From positions 1-43,711 of the forward strand of contig JAUWHO010000041.1 in the NCBI GenBank assembly GCA_030605835.1: a stretch of 43,711 bases of DNA. The letters run 5' to 3'. The notes below the pieces were generated by a model. That model had not been told where the DNA came from and searched no databases. It saw nothing but the letters and a program-made list of their open reading frames with translations. Source of the DNA: Candidatus Zixiibacteriota bacterium (GTDB lineage Bacteria > Zixibacteria > MSB-5A5 > DG-27). The position numbers and the translations under genes are program-made. Positions within the stretch are counted from its first letter, which is position 1. Each line of letters starts with the position of its first letter. Of the stretch, positions 34,449-41,911 are shown piece after piece.

Positions 34449-35001
34449 TTTTGATTGCCTCAAAAGGGAGATTGAAAGGATTATCGCAAGGTCTCTCGTT
34501 CCTGAAGATCCGTCGCATTCAAAGAACACTATGGAGTGGCTGCTGAGATTGAAACCCGATGCTGGTGAGGCTTTAAGAATTGCGGCTTTGGGCCATGATA
34601 TAGAGAGAGCAATTGAACAACGGAAAGTGAGGCGCGGGGATTACAAAGATTACGATGAGTTTAAAGATGCCCACGCACTGAACAGCGCCAGGATATTAGA
34701 AGAAATAATGAAAGGGTGCAATATGAGTAAGGCATTAGTCGGTGAGGTCTTTTTTCTGGTTCGCCATCACGAAGCCGGAGGCAACAGCAGAGTTGAAGTT
34801 TTGAGAAATGCCGACAGCATCTCTTTTTTCCACATGAACCTCCCCTATTACTTTGCCCGAAATAGTGTAGAAGAGACGAAAAAGAGGTGTTTGTGGGGAT
34901 ACCGCAGGTTACCTGATAAGCTGAAAAAGGTTGTGGCGCAGTTCGACTACCAAGATAAACGACTTCAGTCGCTGCTGAGAACCTGCGTTACACATCACTA
35001 G
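34441..35001 (+). CDS. HD-domain protein, unknown function
   Basis: 186 residues from ATG 34441, overlapping the preceding stop by 8 bases. HD-type metal-ligand residues are visible: DPSHSKNT (His26), LGHDIER (His52-Asp53), LVRHHEAGG and LRNADSISFF. It resembles DUF4202-like predicted phosphohydrolases. The strict overlap with the IPCT-DIPPS gene suggests a shared pathway, perhaps hydrolysis of a phosphorylated intermediate, but this is inference. Confidence 0.7.
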   Translation: MDDFDCLKREIERIIARSLVPEDPSHSKNTMEWLLRLKPDAGEALRIAALGHDIERAIEQRKVRRGDYKDYDEFKDAHALNSARILEEIMKGCNMSKALVGEVFFLVRHHEAGGNSRVEVLRNADSISFFHMNLPYYFARNSVEETKKRCLWGYRRLPDKLKKVVAQFDYQDKRLQSLLRTCVTHH

Positions 35002-35002
35002 T

Positions 35003-35070
35003 GTTAGTCATGGATACCCTCATCCGTGACCCTTCTTGTATCGGACGGGGCGCTTCATACGAGCAGTATG
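35003..35070. repeat. Dispersed ~70-bp repeat copy
   Basis: About 68 bases similar to 14132-14200: a GGATxCCCTCATCC hairpin, then TATCGGAC and TCATACGAGC shared blocks. A TGAACYA heptamer run follows at 35101-35129. This fills the convergent gap between the HD gene and the nitroreductase. Confidence 0.6.
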
Positions 35071-35138
35071 GCCGATGCCAACAAGCAGAGCAGCCCCCAC
35101 TATGAACTATGAACCATCAACCATTAACCTATTGCAGG

Positions 35139-35822
35139 TCACCTCACCAGTTTACCGATGGGGATTATATATAAGGGGGCTTCCTCTTTGCTTCCCAGGA
35201 AATCTTTTACGAAATCATCGTTGAAAGCGCCGATGCCGACACAGCCCAAGCCCAGGGCCGTCGCCTGAAGCATTACGTTCTGCCCCGCATGTCCCACCTC
35301 CATGTGGACATAGCGAATCCCTCTTTCGCCATATTTAGCTGTAGTCCGTTTGTAAACCGCAGAGATTATCAAAGTCACCGGTGCCTGCTTTATTATCCTC
35401 GGTTGATAGACTGCCTCGGAAAATGATCCTCGCTGATCCTCCTCCTTGACCTTGGTTAAGGTGTGTTTGCCAATGTCGTATCTATACAAACCGGAAGGCA
35501 AGCCATCAACTCTTCCAACCAGCGCATACACCTCTAAAGGATAAAGCGCGCCGGCAGAGGGGGCAGTCCGAAACTCACGCCCGTGTGTAATCCCCTGGGC
35601 CGACCACAACAGTTGCGAGAGATCCTTAAGCGTTAACGGTTCATCCGTAAAGCTTCTAATGGACTGCCGCTTCGATAAGGCCTCCTCTAAGCTGACATCA
35701 CTCTCTTTTGAAGCTGCTGGCAGAGCGATTCTACCCTTAGTCTCTTTTGAGAGAGCAGCTATGGGGTCGAGTGTTAACGCTAAAAATGATAGTAGCAGCC
35801 AAAGCCAGATAATTCTACGCAT
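35139..35822 (-). CDS. Exported SagB/ThcOx-type nitroreductase
   Basis: 227 residues. An N-terminal hydrophobic signal (about 1-25) is followed by an FMN nitroreductase domain of the SagB type: KRQSIRSFTDEPLTLKDLSQLLWSAQG, TAPSAGALYPLEVYAL, GLYRYD and MEVGHAGQNVMLQATALGLGCVGIGAF. SagB enzymes dehydrogenate azolines in peptide maturation, but no cyclodehydratase or precursor peptide gene is near and the signal peptide argues for a periplasmic role. Substrate unknown. Confidence 0.82.
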   Translation of the reverse strand: MRRIIWLWLLLSFLALTLDPIAALSKETKGRIALPAASKESDVSLEEALSKRQSIRSFTDEPLTLKDLSQLLWSAQGITHGREFRTAPSAGALYPLEVYALVGRVDGLPSGLYRYDIGKHTLTKVKEEDQRGSFSEAVYQPRIIKQAPVTLIISAVYKRTTAKYGERGIRYVHMEVGHAGQNVMLQATALGLGCVGIGAFNDDFVKDFLGSKEEAPLYIIPIGKLVR

Positions 35823-35843
35823 TGGTTACCTCCGACCTTTTGT

Positions 35844-37307
35844 TTACTTTTTCCTCTGGGGTTCGGGAATATCTTCCTCGATTCCTGCCAACCTTTTGGC
35901 AATCTCCACCGATTTCTCAAGACCGGCATTAGCGCGGATGACTAATCTCGCCCCATCCGGAGAGCCACCACCATGCATACAGCCGGGCACCCCGGGACCG
36001 AGAGTGGTCCACTCCACCAGTCGAGCCGCCCTGGTTCGAGCCTCCCCCGAAACAGCCGCCTTCGTATACTTGTGGAGCAGTTGTCCGTACTGAGGATTCT
36101 GGAAATCGACCCAGGAGGGGACACATCCGGTCTCGCCAATCCCACCGGCGATGTCCTGCGCCAACATCGAGGTTTCATAAGGTAATGTCGCGGCGTGCAC
36201 CTTGGTGACGTTGGCCAAAAGCGGATCCGGTTGCCACACGCCAGAGGCGTGCTTTCTGCCCAGGACAGATGCCGCAATGCCGGTGGCAAAGCTGGTCTCG
36301 TTGTTTATGTACATCTTGATGAGCTTGTCGCTGAAAACCCTTGCCGACAGCCCATTCGCTCTGGCGACCAGGACCGCGGCACCCACTTTGATATCTCCCT
36401 GACCGGCGACACACGAGCCGATCGCGGAGCGATAGGCCATGATGAAGTTCAAGACTGCCAGCAGCGAGAACTCATACTCCCCGGCCATAAAGACCCTCTC
36501 CTTGGGAATGAAGACATCCTCAAAGAAAAGATAAGCCTGAGTGATGCCTCCGAGCTTGTTGGGAATGTCCCAGCCCTCTTCCTCCTCGCGGGTGTCAGAG
36601 GCTCTACGGGTCTCGACAATCGTCAAACCCTCGATGTCCCTGGGAATGACGAAGGAAACTGCCCAGTCTTTGTCGGTCTCTCTGTAACCGGAACCGGGCA
36701 GCACGAAAATCTCGTTTGCCGCCGCAACACCACAGATCATTACCTTCGCTCCCCGGACTACGATGCCGTTCTCCCTTCTTTCGACAATCCGGAGGTTCAT
36801 GTCCGGGTCTTCCTGGGCGCTGGGAGGTTTGGTGCGGTCTCCTTTGGGATCGGTCAACGCACCCGCTACAGTGATGTCCCGTTTCTGGGCGTCTTCGAGC
36901 CAGGTTTTGAGTCTCTGGTGGTAGTCGGTTCCCAGTTTCTGATCCATATCGTGGGTGGCCGCCCACATGGCGTTGGTGGAGGTCCAGCCGACGCATCTTC
37001 CTCCGGTGCACGTCCCGGTGAGGTGGAACATCTCTCGCTTCAACCTGCAATTGTTCATCATATCTTCCGCCGACTGGATGATAGAGAGATACCGGGAGAT
37101 CGGTTCACCGGTGAGGTGGGAGGTGGTGGTGAGAAGCTCTTCATACTCCTGCTGATTCTGTTTTTCGAAGATCTGGGCGTGTCCTGCAATTGTCAGCTTG
37201 GTGACGGGATGGGTGGTTACATCCTCAATCAGTCTCCCGAACTTGTGTATGTTCGGGCGCATCTTCTTCAAGCTCTCTTTGTATTCTTCAGCCGTTCTCA
37301 AAGCCAT
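35844..37307 (-). CDS. AbfD/HpaB-family flavoprotein (4-hydroxybutyryl-CoA dehydratase-like), altered active site
   Basis: 487 residues from ATG 37307 (ACGGAGG upstream; a longer in-frame extension has no support). End-to-end similarity to 4-hydroxybutyryl-CoA dehydratase: MALRTAEEYKESLKKMRPNI, ALTDPKGDR...PSAQEDPD, RIVERRENGIVVRGAK and GGGSPDGARLVI. In that enzyme Cys99, Cys103, His292 and Cys299 hold a [4Fe-4S] cluster. Here the first pair is Cys100/Cys105 (spacing one longer), Cys299 is kept, but position 292 is Tyr, and Tyr296 and Lys300 are Ile and Val. It is therefore probably not an ordinary 4-hydroxybutyryl-CoA dehydratase; it may act on another acyl-CoA or aromatic substrate with FAD. 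The nitroreductase gene follows on the same strand. Confidence 0.85.
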   Translation of the reverse strand: MALRTAEEYKESLKKMRPNIHKFGRLIEDVTTHPVTKLTIAGHAQIFEKQNQQEYEELLTTTSHLTGEPISRYLSIIQSAEDMMNNCRLKREMFHLTGTCTGGRCVGWTSTNAMWAATHDMDQKLGTDYHQRLKTWLEDAQKRDITVAGALTDPKGDRTKPPSAQEDPDMNLRIVERRENGIVVRGAKVMICGVAAANEIFVLPGSGYRETDKDWAVSFVIPRDIEGLTIVETRRASDTREEEEGWDIPNKLGGITQAYLFFEDVFIPKERVFMAGEYEFSLLAVLNFIMAYRSAIGSCVAGQGDIKVGAAVLVARANGLSARVFSDKLIKMYINNETSFATGIAASVLGRKHASGVWQPDPLLANVTKVHAATLPYETSMLAQDIAGGIGETGCVPSWVDFQNPQYGQLLHKYTKAAVSGEARTRAARLVEWTTLGPGVPGCMHGGGSPDGARLVIRANAGLEKSVEIAKRLAGIEEDIPEPQRKK

Positions 37308-37483
37308 TTCTACCTCCGTAAAACAGATTGCGAAATCTTTCTCGATGCCAAAATAACACCTCAGACCCCGTTTCACAATATCTCTCGCGAAAAGAAACGG
37401 CCCCACCCGTGGGAATCCGCGGAGGGGGACAAGCCCCTCCTCACGGTTCCTTTATGGTTCAAATGCCGTCTGGAATTTACTTG

Positions 37484-39214
37484 CTAGTAGTAGACCGTCA
37501 CCCCGCGGGCTTTGAGCTGAGGAATGTAGTTATTTATAGAAGTGTCACTCAACGGATTGTCAGTCAGCCAGACCTCATCGCCATCATCCATCCCACTGTT
37601 ATTTACCAAAGGTAATATATCCTCGATTAGGTTATCCTCCAGATCAAGCTTGGTCAGTTGTGTAAGGTTCTGCAGTGCGGTTATGTCTGTGATTTGATTA
37701 GTCGACAGATAGAGCCACCGCAGTTGCGTAAGATTCTGCAATGGGGTTATGTGTGAGATTTGATTATCAGCCAGACCGAGCCAGTACAGTTGTGTAAGAT
37801 TCTCCAATGCGGTTATGTCTGAGATTTGATTAATCCGTACAGCGAGGTCGGTCAGTTGCGTAAGACTCTGCAATGGGGTTAAGTCTGAAATTTGATTGTT
37901 CCACAGACCGAGCCAGGTCAATTGAGTAAGACTCTGCAATGGGGTTATGTCTGAGATTTGATTAATCCCTACATCGAGCCCGGTCAGTTGCGTAAGATTC
38001 TGCAATGGGGTTATGTCTGAGATTTGATTTTCAGATAGACTGAGGCTGCTCAATTGAGTAAGACTCTGCAATGGGGTTATGTCTGAGATCTGATTGTCCA
38101 AGAGATAGAGCCAGGTCAGTTGCGTAAGATTCTCCAATGGAGTTATGTCTGAGATTTGATTAGACCACAAATAGAGGCTGTGCAATTGAGTGAGATTCTG
38201 CAATGGCGTTATGTCTGAAATTTGATTGTCCCACAGATGGAGCCAGGTCAGTTGGGTGAGATTTTGCAGTGGCGTTATGTCTGAGATTTCATTATAAGGT
38301 AACAAGAGATAATTCAATGACACAAAATACTCTAACCCTTCTAAGCTTTGGATGTTGGCTGAGTCTGCCCAAAAATAAGTTATTGTGTCCACATCCGAAA
38401 TTAATATGTCGCCGGTTGGCTTACCGATCCGGTCGCGGACCGCCTGTTCGAGGTTGGGGTCTGCGAAGACTACTACCGAATCGGGGGCGGTGCCAAAGCT
38501 CCAAATAGGACCTACTGTCTGGTCGTAGTGGCTGTCCATGGCAACGATTTTCCAGTAGTAAGTCTGATCTCGCTCCAGATTTCCTGGTGGATCGTAAGTC
38601 GTCTCACTTTGTCCGGAGCTAACCAACGGAGGAATGGAGTCGGAGCCGAAATAGACATCGTAGGTCAATACGTCACCTGAGTCCGGATCAGAACAACTCC
38701 AGGAAAGGATTACATTCAATGGCTGATCCACCGCACCATCCGCGGGATTGGGACTTGATGGCGGCTTCGGAGGCTGATTCGGGGTTGGCCCGATGGCCGG
38801 ATCCAGAGTGATCATTACAGTCGCAAGCTTGCCTGGTGACAGGAATAGGGTGTCGGATTCGCCCCGGTAGGGTTGAGCATCGATTTCCGCTTCCGCTTCT
38901 ATCCAGAAATACTTCTCAGCCGGCACCTCAAGATTTCCCTGAACATTGTAATCCTTCACTTCCATCTCATGAACAGTCGAACCACCGTCCTCGATATTGA
39001 CCGTGAGGGTTATATCAAGATTGCCATCGAATTGCGAAGGCTTGTCCAAATCGGGGAGCCTGAGCAAAATCTTCGCGCCGCTTAGGTGCCCTTCAAAAAC
39101 AATCGGATTATGTTTCTCGCAACCGCCATAATTCAGGGTTAAAAGGACTGCGATTATAAACAGCGGCAGAAAAACGCCGATGCTCTTTTTGACTTTCATC
39201 TGACTATTTCCCAT
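37484..39214 (-). CDS. Leucine-rich-repeat envelope lipoprotein
   Basis: 576 residues. An N-terminal hydrophobic segment ends in NYGGC (Cys32), a poor but possible lipobox. A beta-sandwich region (about 35-130) and a fibronectin-III-like domain (about 135-245, PNQPPKPPSSPNPADGAVDQPLNVILSW) precede eleven 22-residue SDS22/internalin-like repeats (about 297-538, consensus LTQLxxLxLxxNQISDITPLQN). The last ~38 residues form a cap ending KARGVTVYY. Likely a protein-protein interaction or adhesion role at the cell surface. The ATG lies 4 bases after the stop of the outer-membrane barrel gene, so the two are co-transcribed. An alternative start is ATG 39199. Confidence 0.85.
   Translation of the reverse strand: MGNSQMKVKKSIGVFLPLFIIAVLLTLNYGGCEKHNPIVFEGHLSGAKILLRLPDLDKPSQFDGNLDITLTVNIEDGGSTVHEMEVKDYNVQGNLEVPAEKYFWIEAEAEIDAQPYRGESDTLFLSPGKLATVMITLDPAIGPTPNQPPKPPSSPNPADGAVDQPLNVILSWSCSDPDSGDVLTYDVYFGSDSIPPLVSSGQSETTYDPPGNLERDQTYYWKIVAMDSHYDQTVGPIWSFGTAPDSVVVFADPNLEQAVRDRIGKPTGDILISDVDTITYFWADSANIQSLEGLEYFVSLNYLLLPYNEISDITPLQNLTQLTWLHLWDNQISDITPLQNLTQLHSLYLWSNQISDITPLENLTQLTWLYLLDNQISDITPLQSLTQLSSLSLSENQISDITPLQNLTQLTGLDVGINQISDITPLQSLTQLTWLGLWNNQISDLTPLQSLTQLTDLAVRINQISDITALENLTQLYWLGLADNQISHITPLQNLTQLRWLYLSTNQITDITALQNLTQLTKLDLEDNLIEDILPLVNNSGMDDGDEVWLTDNPLSDTSINNYIPQLKARGVTVYY
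37601..38326 (-). repeat. 66-bp tandem repeat array encoding LRRs
   Basis: Eleven 66-base units, each encoding one 22-residue LRR. Most of each unit is nearly identical at the DNA level (conserved GTTATGTCTGAGATTTGATT on the plus strand), with variation confined to the codons for the exposed xxLxL positions. Confidence 0.85.
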
Positions 39215-39218
39215 GATA

Positions 39219-40262
39219 TTATTGTCCCGCTTGATAGTTTAGCTGCACGATAAATGTCAAGTCTCTGCTTTCTTTGTCCACATCGTTCTCATAGCTGGAA
39301 ACCACCGGAATCTTCAACCCGAAATACGGTCTTACGACCCCGAAACTGTAGGTAAATCCTGGATATACGTCGATCAGGGTCATACCTTGATTGTTTGAGA
39401 ATTCACCAATTTCAGTAGTGGTCGTTTGGTTGTCAACGGTCGTGTATTTCGTTTCTCCGTCCTCAACTATAATGGCGCTGGCGCCCAGCCACAATTCCCA
39501 CCTCGACGCCACCGACAGCCGTCCGAAAGCAGACAGGTTGTACATGTTGCCGTTGGTGATATCGTAATCGGAGGTGATGATGTGTGAAGGGTCGCTGACA
39601 TCAATCATCTGAACCGTCTTTTTATTAACGCCGTTTTTCCTGAAGAGAAGGTTCCCAAGTAAACTGTACTTATAGGTATCCTTGACGAATTTTAGACCTA
39701 TCATCAAATCGAGCGAGCCGGTGCCGAGGGGGACCAGATAGCCTCCATCCATGGCCTCGCTGTCGCCGGTGGGAAGTTTCACATAAAAGCGGGTGTTGAA
39801 CACATTGCCGCTGTCGGCGAAGGGCCAGATATAGCTGGCGTCGATGGTGACGTCGCCGATGCCGTTGACTTCTGCCTCCTTATCATAGTAACTCATAGTC
39901 CTTTGAAGTATATAGGGGATTCCTACTTCTATTGATAGATTGGATGTGACTTCGTAGTAAGGGGTAAACACCCAATTCTTTTGCTTGGAGCTAACTTCGA
40001 ATAGAGTATTCAGACCGAAATTAGAAATAAAACCGCCTTGCTCGCCGCCCCCTTCATAGTTTCTGCGGAAATCGTTTGTTGGTGGCAGGATTGACGGGGT
40101 AATGGTAGGATCGCAGAGCAACAAATCCGTAGAGCCGATTGTAGTTAATAAACCTTCGGTAGTGATGGTAACGTAAATATCCTGCTGTGCGAAGCTACAT
40201 TCAGAAAAAACAAACAGGAGTATTATTAGCCCAATTCTACCTAATAAACTTTCTTGTTTCAA
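39219..40262 (-). CDS. Outer-membrane beta-barrel protein (MetA-like transporter family)
   Basis: 347 residues from TTG 40262, chosen because GGAGG lies five bases before it; upstream in-frame TTG/GTG codons overlap that site. A signal peptide ends at SFAQQ. The rest alternates amphipathic strands (TPYYEVTSNLSIEVGIPYIL, YIWPFADSGNVFNTRFYVKLPTGDSE, YPGFTYSFGVVRPYFGLKIPV), resembling the Phenol_MetA_deg family of outer-membrane proteins. Cargo unknown. First gene of the pair with the LRR lipoprotein; promoter at 40346-40374. Confidence 0.7.
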   Translation of the reverse strand: MKQESLLGRIGLIILLFVFSECSFAQQDIYVTITTEGLLTTIGSTDLLLCDPTITPSILPPTNDFRRNYEGGGEQGGFISNFGLNTLFEVSSKQKNWVFTPYYEVTSNLSIEVGIPYILQRTMSYYDKEAEVNGIGDVTIDASYIWPFADSGNVFNTRFYVKLPTGDSEAMDGGYLVPLGTGSLDLMIGLKFVKDTYKYSLLGNLLFRKNGVNKKTVQMIDVSDPSHIITSDYDITNGNMYNLSAFGRLSVASRWELWLGASAIIVEDGETKYTTVDNQTTTTEIGEFSNNQGMTLIDVYPGFTYSFGVVRPYFGLKIPVVSSYENDVDKESRDLTFIVQLNYQAGQ

Positions 40263-40345
40263 GTACACCTCCAAGATAAGATGCCTTACTGGAACAGGTG
40301 CCTTCTTCTGTCAAATCCGAGGATTACTTTAAATGCCTTCTATGA

Positions 40346-40374
40346 AGTTTACATCATTGAGGCGTTAAAGTCAA
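40346..40374 (-). promoter_or_regulatory. Sigma70-type promoter for the barrel-LRR operon
   Basis: Minus strand: TTGACT (40374-40369), 17-base spacer, TAAACT (40351-40346), about 80 bases before the TTG start. Confidence 0.6.
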
Positions 40375-40455
40375 GTCTATTTTCATAGAATCAACGCGCT
40401 GGGCCACTCTCAAATTGTCGGAGGTAACAAGGACCACCTGGGTACAGGTCGTCTC

Positions 40456-41715
40456 TTATTTCCGCTTGCCTTCCGCACCTAGAGCCCAACCGGAATTGCT
40501 CCCCCCGTAAGCACCCATATCTGACCTGTCCGTCTCCAGCCCCCGGAAACAGCTCAACGATAGGTCGAGGCTGTCAGGATGACCGGCATCGATACAGGGG
40601 GAATGAAGGGAATCACCACAACCTGTCGAGTCCTGCAGATGGAAGTTACCACCGTGGGGATCGCGGAACAGTGGGTCGGCGTCTATGTTCCCCTCTCCGG
40701 GCCAACCACCCTGAACGTCACAGTATGTGACTATGGGAGTACCGTTGTGCACCGAAATTTCCACGCCGTTTGCTGCCGTGTCTCCCCACAAGATCGTATT
40801 TGTAATCGTTGGGCTACAATCCCAGTGACAGCAAATCCCACCACTGCTATCCCCAGCTCTATTCTCACTGATGGTGGTGTTGCTGATGATGGGGTTGGAG
40901 TTGCTATTGCAGTGAATCCCGCCACCGTTCTGCACCGCTGAATTCCTGCATATGATGTTGTTTACGATGGTGCAATCGGAATCATACCAGCAAGAAATCC
41001 CACCGCCATAATAGCTGGCCCAGTTTCCGATAATAGTGTTGTAGGCTATCCAAGGAAGGGAATGGCTGCAGCCAATTCCACCCCCGCGAGCGCCGGTGCC
41101 GCCTCCGCCGTGGACTGAATTTCCACTTATGGTGTTGTGGGCGATCGTGGGACTGGAATTGTCCCGGCAGTAAATCCCCCCACCGTTCGGAGAAGCGGAA
41201 TTGCCGCTGATGGTGTTATTCCTTATTGTCGGGTTTGACCCGAGACAATAGATCCCCCCGCCACCGTCATAGTAGTTGCCCTTTGCTGAATTCCCAACGA
41301 TAGCATTATTGCATATGGTCGGGCCGGAATTGGAGCAGTGAATCCCGCCGCCGCTATAAGCATGTCCATTCCGAATCGTGAATCCCGTGACGACCGCGGT
41401 GCTGTCCTCGCCGCCTGCAAACGTAATGACCGAACTGGATTGGTTTCCATCAATTATCGTGCTCGATATATAAGAGGCATCTCCGGTAGTCAAAAACAGC
41501 GAGGCCAAGACGACATTATGCCCGTTGAAGTTGATATTCTCATAGTAAGTATCCGGCTGCACCAGGACGGTGTCGCCGTCTTCCCCATGATCTATACCCT
41601 CCTGTATGGTGTCGTAATCTCCGGGGATATTGATGATGGTGGCATTCACCGCTACCACCAGTGAAGCCACAATTCCGATGGCAACGAGTAATCTTTTGAT
41701 GACCACATCCTTCAT
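40456..41715 (-). CDS. Secreted right-handed beta-helix protein without sorting domain
   Basis: 419 residues from ATG 41715 (a TTG at 41739 is an alternative; the ribosome-binding site is ambiguous for both). Signal peptide about 1-24. The N-terminal INIPGDYDTIQEGIDHGEDGDTVLVQPDTYYEN is almost identical to that of the 25437-27671 protein. About eight beta-helix turns follow (NNTISGNSA...GGGIYC). Unlike its paralogue it stops after the helix (DRSDMGAYGG...EGKRK) and has no YPNPFN/MLVK sorting domain; none is visible in other frames downstream. Role unknown. Confidence 0.8.
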   Translation of the reverse strand: MKDVVIKRLLVAIGIVASLVVAVNATIINIPGDYDTIQEGIDHGEDGDTVLVQPDTYYENINFNGHNVVLASLFLTTGDASYISSTIIDGNQSSSVITFAGGEDSTAVVTGFTIRNGHAYSGGGIHCSNSGPTICNNAIVGNSAKGNYYDGGGGIYCLGSNPTIRNNTISGNSASPNGGGIYCRDNSSPTIAHNTISGNSVHGGGGTGARGGGIGCSHSLPWIAYNTIIGNWASYYGGGISCWYDSDCTIVNNIICRNSAVQNGGGIHCNSNSNPIISNTTISENRAGDSSGGICCHWDCSPTITNTILWGDTAANGVEISVHNGTPIVTYCDVQGGWPGEGNIDADPLFRDPHGGNFHLQDSTGCGDSLHSPCIDAGHPDSLDLSLSCFRGLETDRSDMGAYGGSNSGWALGAEGKRK

Positions 41716-41746
41716 TTCCTGTAGATGGTTACTCCACAACCCACCT

Positions 41747-41765
41747 CCGGGGCAGGAATGCCCCG
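41747..41765. repeat. Copy of the GGGGCA/TGCCCC hairpin
   Basis: GGGGCA (41749-41754)/TGCCCC (41759-41764), loop GGAA; on the minus strand it matches the CCGGGGCATTC... hairpins at 14104 and 14338. Further small palindromes (AGATCC/GGATCT near 41844, TCAGCC/GGCTGA at 41881-41894) fill the gap to the protease gene. Confidence 0.55.
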
Positions 41766-41911
41766 CCTATTCTTTGACACCCTCCTATATCGAATAAGCT
41801 GAACTTTCCCTCTGGCCACCAGAGCTGGCCGGCCCTGTCCGTTCAGATCCGTATGGATCTGCCCCGGGCAGGAGGCGGATCAGCCCAGGCTGACGTGCCC
41901 AGCAAAACCGC

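Noticed and set aside
35139-35822. RiPP (thiazole/oxazole peptide) cluster around the SagB-type nitroreductase
   Set aside because: No cyclodehydratase, precursor peptide or transporter is adjacent, and the protein has a signal peptide.
36195-37487. 430-codon open frame antisense to the AbfD-like gene
   Set aside because: The opposite strand encodes a full conserved protein; the antisense frame is a by-product of its GC-rich codon use.
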